From assembly GCA_021229015.1 (NCBI GenBank), contig CM037783.1, positions 25,674,154-25,738,153 on the forward strand: a stretch of DNA of 64,000 bases, read 5' to 3'. Below the pieces are notes generated by a model. It saw nothing but the letters and a program-made list of their open reading frames with translations. It ran no database searches and was not told the DNA's origin. The DNA comes from Solen grandis (Eukaryota; Mollusca; Bivalvia; Adapedonta; Solenidae). Both the position numbers and the translations under genes were made by a program. Position 1 is the first letter of the stretch; every line of letters starts with the position of its first letter. Positions 1 to 12,200 of the stretch are shown in pieces.

Positions 1-334
1 CGTGAGAATTCTATGTTAAACTAATTAATTTATTTCCTGACATCAATTTTCAGTATTTGAACAGTTACTTGGTTTTTAGATAGAAAATAACACACTAAAT
101 ATATTTGCTAATTTACAGATCTTTGCAAACGTTGACTAATGAAATCTAAATTATTCAAACATTTGTCACAAATATGGATATTACAACAGGAACGGCTGAT
201 AAATATATGATGATTTATTTGCTATGGTTTAAAAGAATATCCAGCCGACAGTATTTCAGTCATTTTGGGATTTGTACAATAAAACGATCTGAAGATGGTG
301 AGTCTGGTCTCCACCCGCGACATACCAAATTTCG

Positions 335-492
335 AATTTGCGTCACCTTTATTGAGCGGCCAATCTGCATTTAACGGCCAATTTTAATTTACCAAACTAA
401 AGAATTACTTTCATTTAACGGCCACCTCCTTTAAGCGATCACTTCATCTTGTTTCTTTGACTGACCGCTTAAGGCAGGTTTGACTGTACTCC
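335..492. repeat. GCGGTC/GACCGC inverted-repeat element, copy 1
   Basis: GAGCGGCC near the left end and GACTGACCGCTTAAGGCAGG near the right end, plus internal 'taacggcca' repeats, match in reverse orientation the elements at 5178-5325 and 47755-47935. Short, palindromic and non-coding, it looks like a MITE. Confidence 0.5.
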
Positions 493-529
493 CTTGTGTT
501 TAACCTTCAGAACATAAGGGAACGTAGTT

Positions 530-640
530 CCGAGACTAGCAGGTCCGGCCTCATAGCTTAAACAATGTGGTATCATGCCATTTGTCTACGGCGTGTTATA
601 ATTGTGAGGACAGCACGATATCTTCATACCTGTATTAGAT
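530..640 (+). repeat. SINE body fragment
   Basis: 'aatgtggtatcatgccattt' and 'gtctacggcgtgttat' match the body of the tRNA-headed SINE at 18523-18844 (there 'gtgtggtatcatgccacatg'). No tRNA head is kept. Confidence 0.45.
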
Positions 641-883
641 TGACTATGGGTTAAGCAACTTGAAAAGCGCAAAGAACCGGTGGATCTGAGGCATGACAAT
701 GATTCAAAAGGTTGTGGGTTCAAGCGTCTGTAGGGCTAGAGTCGTTCATTGCCATATGCGATGCAGAACATGGATATATCCATGGAACCTTTCATATTTC
801 AATAATTTATTTCAAAATTCACGTAAATGACTTATTTCATTCATTTGTTAATTGGATTTTGTGTCCCACCAACAATATTTCAA

Positions 884-1186
884 TTAAAAGGAGTCTGAAT
901 CACTATGCATTACGCCTTTGACAAATGTCATAATCACAGCAGGCAAATCAGTACCGGAACCGAGTGCCATAACGTCGATCGGTTGCACTCGGAAATCCTT
1001 TTCCGTGGAGACCGTCAACGAAGTTAAGAATGTGAGATTATGGATAGATCCGTATTGTGACATGGTTGCATCGACCATAACCACAAACATTGCCATGTGA
1101 TCAATTATTTTTAGCCTTGCTTGTTGTAATCTTTTGCTTATCATGCAAAGCCTCCTCTCGGTAGACCTGTTAACCGTCTTCGGCAT
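884..1186 (-). CDS. unassigned open reading frame, 100 residues
   Basis: A minus-strand frame open for 100 codons starts MPKTVNRSTERRLC and continues with a mixed polar/hydrophobic sequence (IDHMAMFVVMVDATMSQYG, then VQPIDVMALGSGTDLP). Its composition looks more protein-like than its surroundings, and the GC content here is higher. I do not recognise the family. It could be an exon of a gene leftwards, a transposon remnant, or chance. Confidence 0.25.
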   Translation of the reverse strand: MPKTVNRSTERRLCMISKRLQQARLKIIDHMAMFVVMVDATMSQYGSIHNLTFLTSLTVSTEKDFRVQPIDVMALGSGTDLPAVIMTFVKGVMHSDSDSF

Positions 1187-2159
1187 CGCTCATTCATCTT
1201 AAGAAACAAAAACTAATGTGGGTTTAAACGTTGTTTGTTTTTACCATGTATGCATATCTGTGAAATAAATAGGTTTTATATTCTAAACAAACGACGTTAT
1301 ACCCAAGTCTGCAGTCAAAATTTGAATATTCTTCCCTTAGGTGCGCCTTGGATTTTATTTTTGTATGGAAGGATCATCATGGAGACTCCGAAACGTGTTG
1401 TGAGGGTTGTTCAGAAAGAACGTGGGCCCCTTTTTATAGCCTCCACATTTTTCAAGCATAACCAGAATAAACGTGTTCAAAACAATACTGCAAAGTTTAT
1501 TAACTAACGAACATAGATTTTCCTTGAATATAGTTACTCTCGACTGAATGTTGGCGGCATTAAGATGTTCATCGTATCAACAGTTTTTTTTTGCTAGAAT
1601 TGTATAAAACGTTTGAAATAATGATAACCTCATCGGATGATATATTGTTAGGATAATCTTCATTAAAACAGGCCTCATATCTACTATCGAAAAAATAACA
1701 TTAACCGTTTAATTGACATTGAGAGACGATGTTATTTTTAGCAACCCTCGTATGCATTTTTTCTATCAATGGATTGAAATATATCGACGATTTCTTTCCG
1801 AGGATTATTTGTCTTGAACCGTATACACTCTCTTCTTTTTCTACTATATTACATACATGAATATTGAAAAAAAAAGTAAAATATAAGAAAATGAAGGTAC
1901 GAAAGTATTCGGTTCTAGTCCCACTGTGATGTTTATAGAATTATTTCAAAATATATCATTATGTTCTGGTCAAATATCGTTAACTTGGAAAAATGTGTGT
2001 ATTCAATTATAACAAATTTATGTACGAAGCAATAGCAAAGTCTACGATATTTTGAATCATCCCTCGTATTTTGTCAATCCATATATAATGAATCCTTAAT
2101 GTTTCGATAGATGCAGTAAAAGGTAATGGTAAAGTGTTTGTTTTTAAATTATGATATGG

Positions 2160-2375
2160 TCATCCCTATTGAAAGGGCCAGCCAGTTTTGACTTATGAGA
2201 TACCTCTTTGCTTGCACAAGTACCTCCCCGGTTCCCTCCTATATGCCAGTCACCAGGCAGGAAGACAACCAGTAACCATTATTTAACTAGCTAGCGGCTC
2301 ACCAACCGGCCATATCAAAACGATCCTCTGCCGGGGATCGAACCTTCGACCTCCCGCTCCCAGGTGAGGAAATGG
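2160..2375 (-). mobile_element. tRNA-headed SINE remnant
   Basis: On the minus strand a B-box-like GGTTCGATCC core (2335-2344) follows 'cgggagcggg'-type sequence, as in the head of the SINE at 18523. The body ('gggccagccagttttgac', 2176-2193) also resembles that family. It abuts the first recognised receptor exon. Confidence 0.5.
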
Positions 2376-2454
2376 TGGGATTTTCTGATAAAGTTCCGAC
2401 GGTCTTACTAGATATGTCGACTTGGTTTTTATATCATCTTTTCTTATCAAACAG

Positions 2455-2574
2455 ATTTGACAGGGGTGCAGTGTCCACGTGTCTGGGATGACGTCATGTG
2501 CTGGCCGGATGCTGAAGCCGGAACTGTTGCTACAATGAGTTGCCCTAACTACATCAACGGCTTTAAGGTCCATG
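2455..2574 (+). CDS. receptor exon 1 of those visible: hormone-binding domain, first part
   Basis: The exon reads ...[16 protein letters not shown], then [16 protein letters not shown], the typical core of the HRM domain (CxxxWD..xCWP...G....CP.Y). It carries three cysteines and the conserved W-D and CWP. The acceptor follows a pyrimidine stretch ending at 2454; a second AG at 2462-2463 would give the same frame with three fewer codons. The donor is GTAAGT after 2574, phase 1. The first two bases complete a codon from an upstream exon, so this is not the first coding exon. Confidence 0.92.
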
Positions 2575-4733
2575 GTAAGTATGTCACAAACATGCCTCCA
2601 TAGAAAGTAGAGGATTTAGGACACTTTACTATTAAATGGTTATTTTTCGTTGACATTAAATTTAGTGTAATCTTATCAAAGCCATTTTCGCAGACACAGA
2701 TATTTATATCACTAAACAGTTACATAGTTTGAGTATTTATTACATTTTCTAAATTTTCTATTAATACGTCTCTCTCTCTTTCTCTCTCCCAAAAATTTTC
2801 AAAGCCATTTTCTCCGATACAGAAATTTATATCACTAAAACAGTATAGTTTTGAAGCTAAGATAACGAACTTCCTGAAAAGTAGCCTCACATTACACATA
2901 TTAGTTGTTTACAACAACAACAACAACAATATCAACAACAACAACTTGGCTTCAAACAAAACTCATTATTTGTTTTCTATAAACTGATGATGGGCATAAT
3001 GATCTCTGAAAGTCGAGTTCCATAGCACTTATTCGTCCTTTCTTTTCAAGTGTTTTGAAATTTCCAAGGAGCTGACATTTGTGAAATATAAAAATCCTAC
3101 AAATGTGTAGGTGATCTCTATCTTATTTTGTATATAAACATCAGCGAACTGTAGTAGCAGTTACGTGCGCACGTAGTTGTTTTACGCATTTTTATGTTTA
3201 CCGCACAAAAACGTGTAAGGCGGCCATTTCCCCTAATAATTTAAGTTGGGTTATGGGTGAATGAGCTGATTGTTTGACCTAACGGTAAGACTACAGTGTA
3301 CACTTAGGCATATTTTAACAGAACTATACATAGACTTTAACAGTGATAAGAAATTTTCCAATTCCGACATGACAGGTAACAAATGTAGATAGATGTACAT
3401 GTAATACTAAACCAGAATGAGGGGGAATCAACAAATTTCTTTAAAAAAATCAGTTGAGGATAAAAATTCTGCATGACCTTCCCGGGCGCAAAGTATTGGT
3501 ACAACCCGGGAATCGTCGACAGAGATAAGTAAATAAATAGGTTTATATATATGTTCAAGAAATAATTTGCCAAAATAATGTTTCTCCAACTGCAGTAAGA
3601 AGAAATGATTAAAACTTAACGCAAGATTTGACTTCCCTATTCACCAACGGGTCCATTTGAAAGCAAAACGTCAATGTTCACCAAATGTATATCTTGAACT
3701 CAAGAAGACTCCCGTAATTTCACTTCTTTCAGTGTATATTTACATCATCAACGACAATTCACTTCGACATAATGATCTTTATATCTGTACTTTGCACTAA
3801 CGAGAATGTCCTATATCTTTATGAATATGTGTTGTGTGAAGTACATAGATTGTTACCAGGTTTTTAACACACTGATCAATCAAGGAAGAACGAAATATTT
3901 TCAGAAAATGCTACAAGGGAGTGCTTATCCAATGGGACGTGGATTAACTGGACAAATTACAGTCAATGCTATGATGTGGATTCGCTGCACTCCCAGGAAT
4001 CGCAAAATGACGACGATGGGATGATGCGACTTTTTGAGGTATTGGCGACCAATAATCGTCATCCATTTAAAACTAATTAGTAATACACAATTGCATTATT
4101 TTTTTATCGTTTTTGATAACATCCAATAACTATTTTTATTTATCCATATATATTTTATTTCTATTTTGTCCATATGCCTAATTTGTTTTATTTTATTTAT
4201 GCTTTAACCAAAGAAATTATTCCGTAAATCGTAAAACAAGCCTTACTTGAACAGCAAATGCTCGTTGATAATCTTCCTTTTTTCAGTCTCCTACTGCTAC
4301 ACAGTTGTGTAATATGTGATCATTTTAGTCTTCTACTGCTACACAGTTGTGTAATATGTGATCATGTTTCACCCTGTGGTTACACATGATTGTAAATTAT
4401 AAAATCGTGACATTTGCATTCGAATACGTTTTATATATTTTTTTTTTTTTTTGCAAGTAGACTTGCAGTCATACTACTACTCACTAAGTGAAAATGTAAT
4501 TATCAGGTTCGAAATCTGTTTACTTAGTGCTAGGTTATATTTATACTACTTAGGGTCCAATTCATCATTCATGTGTCTCTAAGGCGGTATTCAATTATTC
4601 CATTTTATCACCATCGCTTTGCAATATTTCAGGTTCATACGAAATCTTATCGGCTGATGTACAACATCGGGTTTACTTTGTCACTCGTAACTCTAATACT
4701 TGCTGCGTCTATAATGGTCTTCTTCAAGTGAGT

Positions 4734-4772
<39 letters not shown>

Positions 4773-6238
4773 TATTCTTCTTCTTCCTAATCATTATCAT
4801 CATTCTCTTTTTTTTCCCCTTTTTTCTCTCCTTCTTCTTCTCAATCATCATTTTCATCGACATCATAATCACAATCATCGTTATCATTGGCATCGGGGGC
4901 ATCCGTGCTCGAGTGGTTTAAGTCACCAAATCTGACACGTCTACACATGTCCATCATTTTGGTAATATCATAAATATACAAATGATAACAATGATATCTT
5001 AATATTAAAATCGTACTCCATATCACCATAACAGTAGGAAGCTGTAGTGCATTGTGAGAACGCTCTCCGGAGTCCAATGCCCTGTGGGTTCGGCCATAAA
5101 GTACGTTCCCACAGTGTAGCGAGTGGCGACCACACTTTTGATAGAAAATACGGCATTACAAAAGAAAAAAAGTAAGAAAGTCAAACCTATCTTAAGCGAT
5201 CAGTCAGTGGAACATGAGAATGTGACGGTCGCTAAAGGAAGATTAAATATACATGTACATGTATAACAAAATACTAGTTTTGTAATATTAAAACTGACCG
5301 CTAGATTGACCGCTTTATGCAGGTCTTTATGCTTTTTCATTTCGAGTGTCCTATGTGGGGCAAAGGTATCTCCCTGCTTCAGAGGAAACGCTCTTTGCTT
5401 TTGAAAATTCTTTTTTCTACTGTGTGTTTCCATGGAACGTATATTTCAGAAAGCTCCACTGTGCAAGGAACTACATTCATCTAAATCTGTTCCTGTCCTT
5501 CTTATTGCGGGCAGCGCTAAATATCATCCGAGATAACGTTTGGGTGAACTCTATCGGCTTCCCTTTTGACTTTGATTTGGTCAATGGAACCAACTACTTC
5601 AAAGATGGCCCGGTAAGAATTTCTCGCCTCGTATTCTAGAAAATACATGAGTTTGATTTCATGCTTATACCCAAATATCTGCTCAAAATTGAGTTTAAGC
5701 CTGCGTATGATATTTGAGCAGTGTTCTCGAGAGAGAAAAAAAAAACATTACTGAAAACAATGCTTGCTTAATTTTGAGTAACTAATACTCTCAAACACTG
5801 TCTCAAGCACAATTGAGCACGACATTTGACTTAGCTGAAAATTATCTTAAAACGTGTCATGAACACCGCACATTGATCAAACTTAGTTGAGTATGATGAT
5901 TATAATTTGAGTTTCAGTTTGATTTTCAATATCTTCGAGACTGACATAAGTCCCATAGAAATCGATGAAGAAATGAAATAAGGGAATTTTCTATTTTCAA
6001 GCGAAGCCAGTGTTGACCGTTTTCGCCTTTAGTGACGTCACGGTCACCTGGATTTGCTACACTGATAAATATATCGATCATATGTTAAAATGAGGAAGAG
6101 ATGTGTAGGGTATTTACGTTTACACCATTTTTATGTAATTAGAAATATAAAACATCAGTTTTATGTCATTTGAGAATCAAGTCTATACATAAATCTACAC
6201 TTACGATTAAACATCAAAAACGTTCCGATAAAATATTG

Positions 6239-6271
<33 letters not shown>

Positions 6272-9200
6272 TCACGTCTTCAATTTGATTATATATTAAT
6301 ATTTAAGCTCTAATTTTACAAAATCTGTATGGCAGAGGAAATTCTACTGTTTGACTTTCACCAGTCTTGTTTTATATAGCAAAATAACTTAACAAAAAGT
6401 GTTAAGGTAATCCATCCATCATTAAATTGTGATCATGGTCCATGAAGTGATCGTTGGAATTTTATAGTGAATGCAAGCCTTAAAAAATTTAGAACAAATA
6501 AGACTATAACTCCAAGTCAATGGATGCTAGCATTGAAGTCTTTTTCAAGCATTTAAAGTACCATGATTTTAATTTATGTCAACTTGTTCCATAAAACGGA
6601 ATTGTTGAATTCGTCTCGAATTACTTAAGTATTACTAAGCTGTACGTCTAGTGGGTAGAATTAGAGCCTAAAAATGTAGAGGTCTACAAAAATAAAATCG
6701 CTATGCAGCAGAAATCATTCGTCCTTCTGGTACCCGGTGTGTATTTCATACCACCATTTGGGGGCTGGTACCGTGCGGTCAACACGTTTAACAAAGTCTA
6801 GACCGTCTAAATGATTCTTATAACTCGCGTAGAATTTTAAGTCTAAGAGATTTGGGCGGTACTTTACAAGAAAATACGCAAACAGTTTAATTTCCGGTCC
6901 AGTTTTCGACTCTTCGACGTTGCTTCCGTAGCGGACCTTGGTCTCTAAACGCTCGTATAGATCAGGATGATTTTCAAGTTTGTCCAAGATGGCTAGGTGG
7001 GCATCATCTACTTCGTAAACCTCTCCTTCCACATTCTGTAAGGAAACATCATCACCATCATCATCGTTGTTACTGTGGTCTATATTGTCGACATGAAACT
7101 CACTTTACTTTTCTTTTGCAGTTTAAGCTCATAATTTGAAATAAATTTATCTTAACGAGTTTTGCATTTTCTCTCTGAACAATAGAACGAGTTCGGTGAA
7201 TACGATACAATCAATTTATTTGCTATTCAACAAAACAAATTTATTTTATTTTTTCGATTGATGTTGAAGTATGACTATTTTATATAAAGATAATAACTCC
7301 CTCTGTTGGTGCTGAAACTGGAAAATTACAGTATTTTTCGGCGTAGTTGTCTTACTTCATTTTTTACCTTCTTTAATATCGTTAATGTTCGTTGACATTT
7401 AATTTCGTTGGTTATTTACCTAGGGAGATATCGTTGGTACATTTATTCGTGGAGCTATGTTCTAGAAAACGTGAGGTCTTTATAAAAAACAAGTTTAATA
7501 TTCGTGTATAAAAACCTCCACGAAATCGAAGAAAATTAGTGTCCCACGAAAATTAATGATTTCACAGTATATTTACGGATAGACCAAATGAATATTTGAA
7601 CAATTTTCATTGGTAGAAAATGCCAACAATTAGGGGAAAAATTACACAAAATTATTTGTTGAAATGTCAACAAGCTGCAAATGTATGCTTAGTATTCACG
7701 AAACATTGATAGGGTATTTAGAATGACTTAAAGTTTCTGATGTTTAAAAAAACACTTCGCTTAGATACACACTGAGACTTGTTTCGGGCGTCCGTACGTT
7801 ATAAACATCTGCCATATATAATATTCTGTATGACTGCATGCTACATTTACAGCAATGTTTACTCGAGGGGACGCTTTCTTCATTTCTTTAATCCACATGA
7901 ACGCCGAATATCTTTTTAAAGATATTTCTTTTTATATATCAAATTGCAATGACACTTTTTACAAGCGTGTAAACTATGCGTATACACATTATAATGAACA
8001 GACACACGTCCTTGGCAGCGTGTGTTCAAGTGTGACCTACATTAACATATCATGTACGAAATGCTTTTAGTTTATAAATGTAACTGGATAAGTGAACTAA
8101 ATTCCGTGGGCTCAGTGCAAAATCATTGTAACATATATGTAATAAAGAACAAGTTGAGACCCTTTTGCGCTGAGCCTTCGTAATGTTTCATCTCAGCAAC
8201 CGTCGAGAGGGATTTATATAACTTATAAGAACTGATTCCAAAATCATCTAAATATATTAAAACATTAAACTTAACTTTATGTATAGTTGTGTTTAATAGT
8301 TTAAAACATGAAAATGTGTTACATCGAACACGCTCCGTTAACTCTGTGTAACTGTGCTAGATCTATTTTGATTTACGCAATCTGTGTTCGTGTCGTAGTT
8401 CGTATTATTTTATTGCAGTACTGGTACTCCTTGCCACGGAGCTACCTTTTGTGTGCCCGACATGCATATCGAATGTCCCGAGTTGAATCTCAGCTCGGGG
8501 CAGTGTGTTTTTTACATTCTATATCGTGATTAAGAGTAAGTGATAAACACGCAACTCACGTGTCCTTTCCCTGGTTCGAACAGGAGGTATACCAGGTTGT
8601 ACCTGGACGCCACAACGAGGGGATATTCGTCAACAGTCCAAGCCGTGCCTTTTAGAATACATTTAGAACCTTCTGACACACCTGTCATTATCTCATGATT
8701 CGGTTGACCACATTTCAGCGATCCATACACAAAAACGAGATGTGACATCTTTATGTACTCATTTACATTCTACCGGTGTTATAGTAAACTTTCTCTATGC
8801 GTCATTTTACTCTCTGCAAAGCGCACGAAATATTTGCATACAGTCGTTTTGACGGTTTTTAAATCATCATCCGAACCTTAAAAAAACCGTATATAAACGC
8901 TGCACACTGATAAACAAGTCATGTTAGTGACTAAATAGATAAAAGTTTAAGGTTTAAATATAAAATCCTAAAACAAAGGGATGTAACGATATATCAGCTT
9001 ATCTAATGGTTTACCCTTTATTTGAGCAAATCAGTCATATTGTTTTCGTTCAATTTCGCAAAATACCTGTCTCAATATATCGTGTTTGTTCGTTACGTCC
9101 CTCCAATAGTATTTCAGTCATTAGAGACTTTGTCTTATTGAGACAGATATAGTGCTGCCATACTGCAATATCACGCCGTGGACATATGTCATGATATCAC

Positions 9201-12200
9201 ACCCAGTCACAATATCACGCCGTGGACATGTGTCATGATATCACACCCAGTCACAATATCGTGTCAAAAATATCCGTGATTTCAGTGTCGATTTTGTTTT
9301 CCGTAACTTCAGTGCATTTTATGTACCTCATAATACAAGAGGTGTATTTGTTTTGTCCGCCGTAATTTTTGTGCGTACTATGGCCCCTTGTAATTGTATC
9401 TCGTTTTATTATCGTCCATTATCTTAATGCGTTAATGTGTCTCTATAATCATAGAACATTTTCTGGAGGCCGTATCAGGATCCATCGTTAATTTTTAAAC
9501 CTTTATTGTCTCTGTAAAATTTTTTTTTTTTCTTTAAATCCCTATTTAGTCGTTTCTAATTAAATTTTTTATTAACCGGCTTAATCAGAAACCGATTGTG
9601 GTATTCAGTAATTTTAGTGCGTTTTTTTGGAGCGCATTTTATTATCCTCCGCAATTTTAGTGCATTTATGATGTAATTATTGCATTTTCACAAAGTATAA
9701 CTCTTTGGCAACATAGATCACTAAGAAATATTCTGAAAATAGTTTTGACTGCAATAGGGTAATGTGCACATCGTCAAAAATGAATAAATTTAGTAACTCT
9801 ATTGGCGTCTTTTCGAACAATGTTTTCCATGTTTTGACATTTCTGACAAGTTTTATTTAATAAAGTATACAGGAAATCAAGTTAATTAGATTTCTATGCT
9901 TCAGGTCTACAAATTAAAGGCAATTGAATGAAGTTAGTTTACTTTTGTATTTTGTATCTTAAAATGTGTTATTGTTTTATGCAACGGCGAGGGCTTCAGT
10001 AAATTATTTATTCTTGCTCTTCTCTGTACCTCTGTTTCATTCTTCCATCTCTCTCTCTCTCTTTCTTTTTTTTTTTGCTCTCTTTCTTTTTTTTTCTCCC
10101 TCTTTCTCTATCCTTCTTTTTTCATTCTGCATCTCTCAATTTTTTTTTTAATTTCTTCCTTTCTTTCTTTTTTTTTCATCTCTATTGTCTATTAAAGATC
10201 AAACACAAAATAGGTCGAAAAAGCAGCCCCTGATACACTGTAGATACTTAAACCAAATCATTTTTTTGTGCAAAATTGCAAAATCCTCGCAGGACATTGG
10301 GAATTTTTTATCATCTTTATCTGTAACCCGCTTCCAAATAAACACTTAATTTTGCCTATAAGTGTTGATGCTCTTTCCCTAAAGAAGATATGATATGATA
10401 TATTACTAACTGTAGAGCATCAGGGCTTGGCATCGTGTAAAAAGGAATTGTCAATCAAGATTCACGATAATAGAAAATGTTGCAAGGTTTGCCAAATTGT
10501 ACGCATATCTTCGCCAGCAGAGCTTTTATGTTTTGTCATATTGGTGTTTAGTTCTATCATCTTGAATTAGATAATTATCTAGCTAAGAGCTGTATAATTT
10601 AGAGGATGGATGGGGGATGAAGTCTTTTATTTTGCGTATTGTTTAATATACGACAGTTTTTGAAAGCATAATTTTCCTTGGGGGTTTGTTTTAGTATAAC
10701 GTCCCACGGACAGAATTTTAGTCATTTATATAAGTTGTCTACTTGAGACAAATATAGTACTGCCACACTGCAGTATCACGCCGTAGACATATGGCATGAT
10801 ACCACACCCAGTTACATTATCCTGGCATCGGGCCAACCAGTCCTTGAAATTTCCTTATATGCTGAGCGTAAAGCAAGGGAGCTATACCAGTACCATTTTG
10901 TCGCGGCCAGGAATCGAACCCGCGACCTCTCGCTCCTGAGGCGGACGCTCGCACCATCCGACCGACGGGAACGGTGAAAACAGTAGAAATTGATTTAAAA
11001 TGGGTGGTTTCCCTACTCGATGGCAATGGGGCGTACGTAAGTTATTACCGGTATCAGAAATAAAAAAGAACCAACCCTGAAAATGATGTTGGCACTTGTG
11101 AATGCCTTTGCGACCGGTGCAGACCATGATCCGTGCAGTTCGATCATAGTCTGCACTGTTCGCTATTCAGTAAATAATTTTTTTGCAGCAAGCACCCCCA
11201 TAAACACCTTATGGTACAGTCAAAAATGAACAAGCATTCTGAAAGTATTCTATGACAATACTAAGTCCCCTACCAGCAAAAAGAAAACTAAGAACCCCTG
11301 CCCCTCTTCACGCTGCAAACAAGTCAGTTACTTGATCAATACTTTTGTTGAAAGTCAAAAACGACAATAAATATCCAAAAGTCAGGAAATTGCTATTTAA
11401 AAGATTTTTTTTTTTAAGTTCAAGGCCCTTAATTTCGTCAAAAATCTGTGGACCGTAACGAAACTCGAACTTGATCTGTAACTCATGGTGGTTGACTCAC
11501 ATACCAAATATTAGATCAATGTCTGAAATAGTTTAGAACAAGAGGGCCGTAAGGCCCTATATCGCTCATCTGAGGGGTCTTGATGTATTAGGCATTGAAG
11601 ACAATTATAGCTTGTATTAAGGCTGTTTCGGTTAAAATTAACTAGTGCACTGTTAACCACCATGAAATAAAGTATATAACATAAGGAAAGATTAAAATTA
11701 GTATTTTATAAAGTCTTAACAGCTAAAATGGGACGTTTATGAAAAACGCATTTTGAATTTCTTTTTTATTGATAAAATAATAAAAGAACCTTGTAAAATA
11801 ACAAAAGAACATTGTAAAATATATTCACATAAAAAGGAACACATTATTGTAGAGGAAAATATATGAGATCAAGATTTGGTGTGGGGTCATTTATTCCCGT
11901 AGGGCTATGATTTGAACAATCTTGGTAATGGTCCATTAGATGATGCTACAAACCAAATATCTAAGCTTTTTAAAGATATTCCTATATAACTCTTTGTAAA
12001 ACAAGTGACCTTGGTGTGGGGTCATTTATCACCGTAGGGCTATGATTTGAACAATCTTGGTAATGGCCAATTAGATGATGCTACATACCAAATATCTAAG
12101 CTCTAGGTCCTGCAGTTTTGCAGAGGAAGATTATTAAAGATTTTCCTATATAACTCTTTATAAAACAAGTGACCCCTGGTGCGGGGTCATTTATCACCGT

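Larger units (their letters stand above)
1..2454. other. upstream flank or intron of the receptor; no recognised exon
   Basis: No signal-peptide exon for the receptor could be recognised here. The stretch contains a GCGGTC-type inverted-repeat element (about 335-492), a SINE-like fragment (about 530-640), an unassigned minus-strand ORF (884-1186) and a SINE remnant (about 2160-2375). The rest is AT-rich with no visible signal. Confidence 0.5.

Noticed and set aside
9181..9254. CRISPR-like repeat
   Set aside because: There are only two adjacent 44-base units with no spacers, inside a SINE fragment of a eukaryotic genome.
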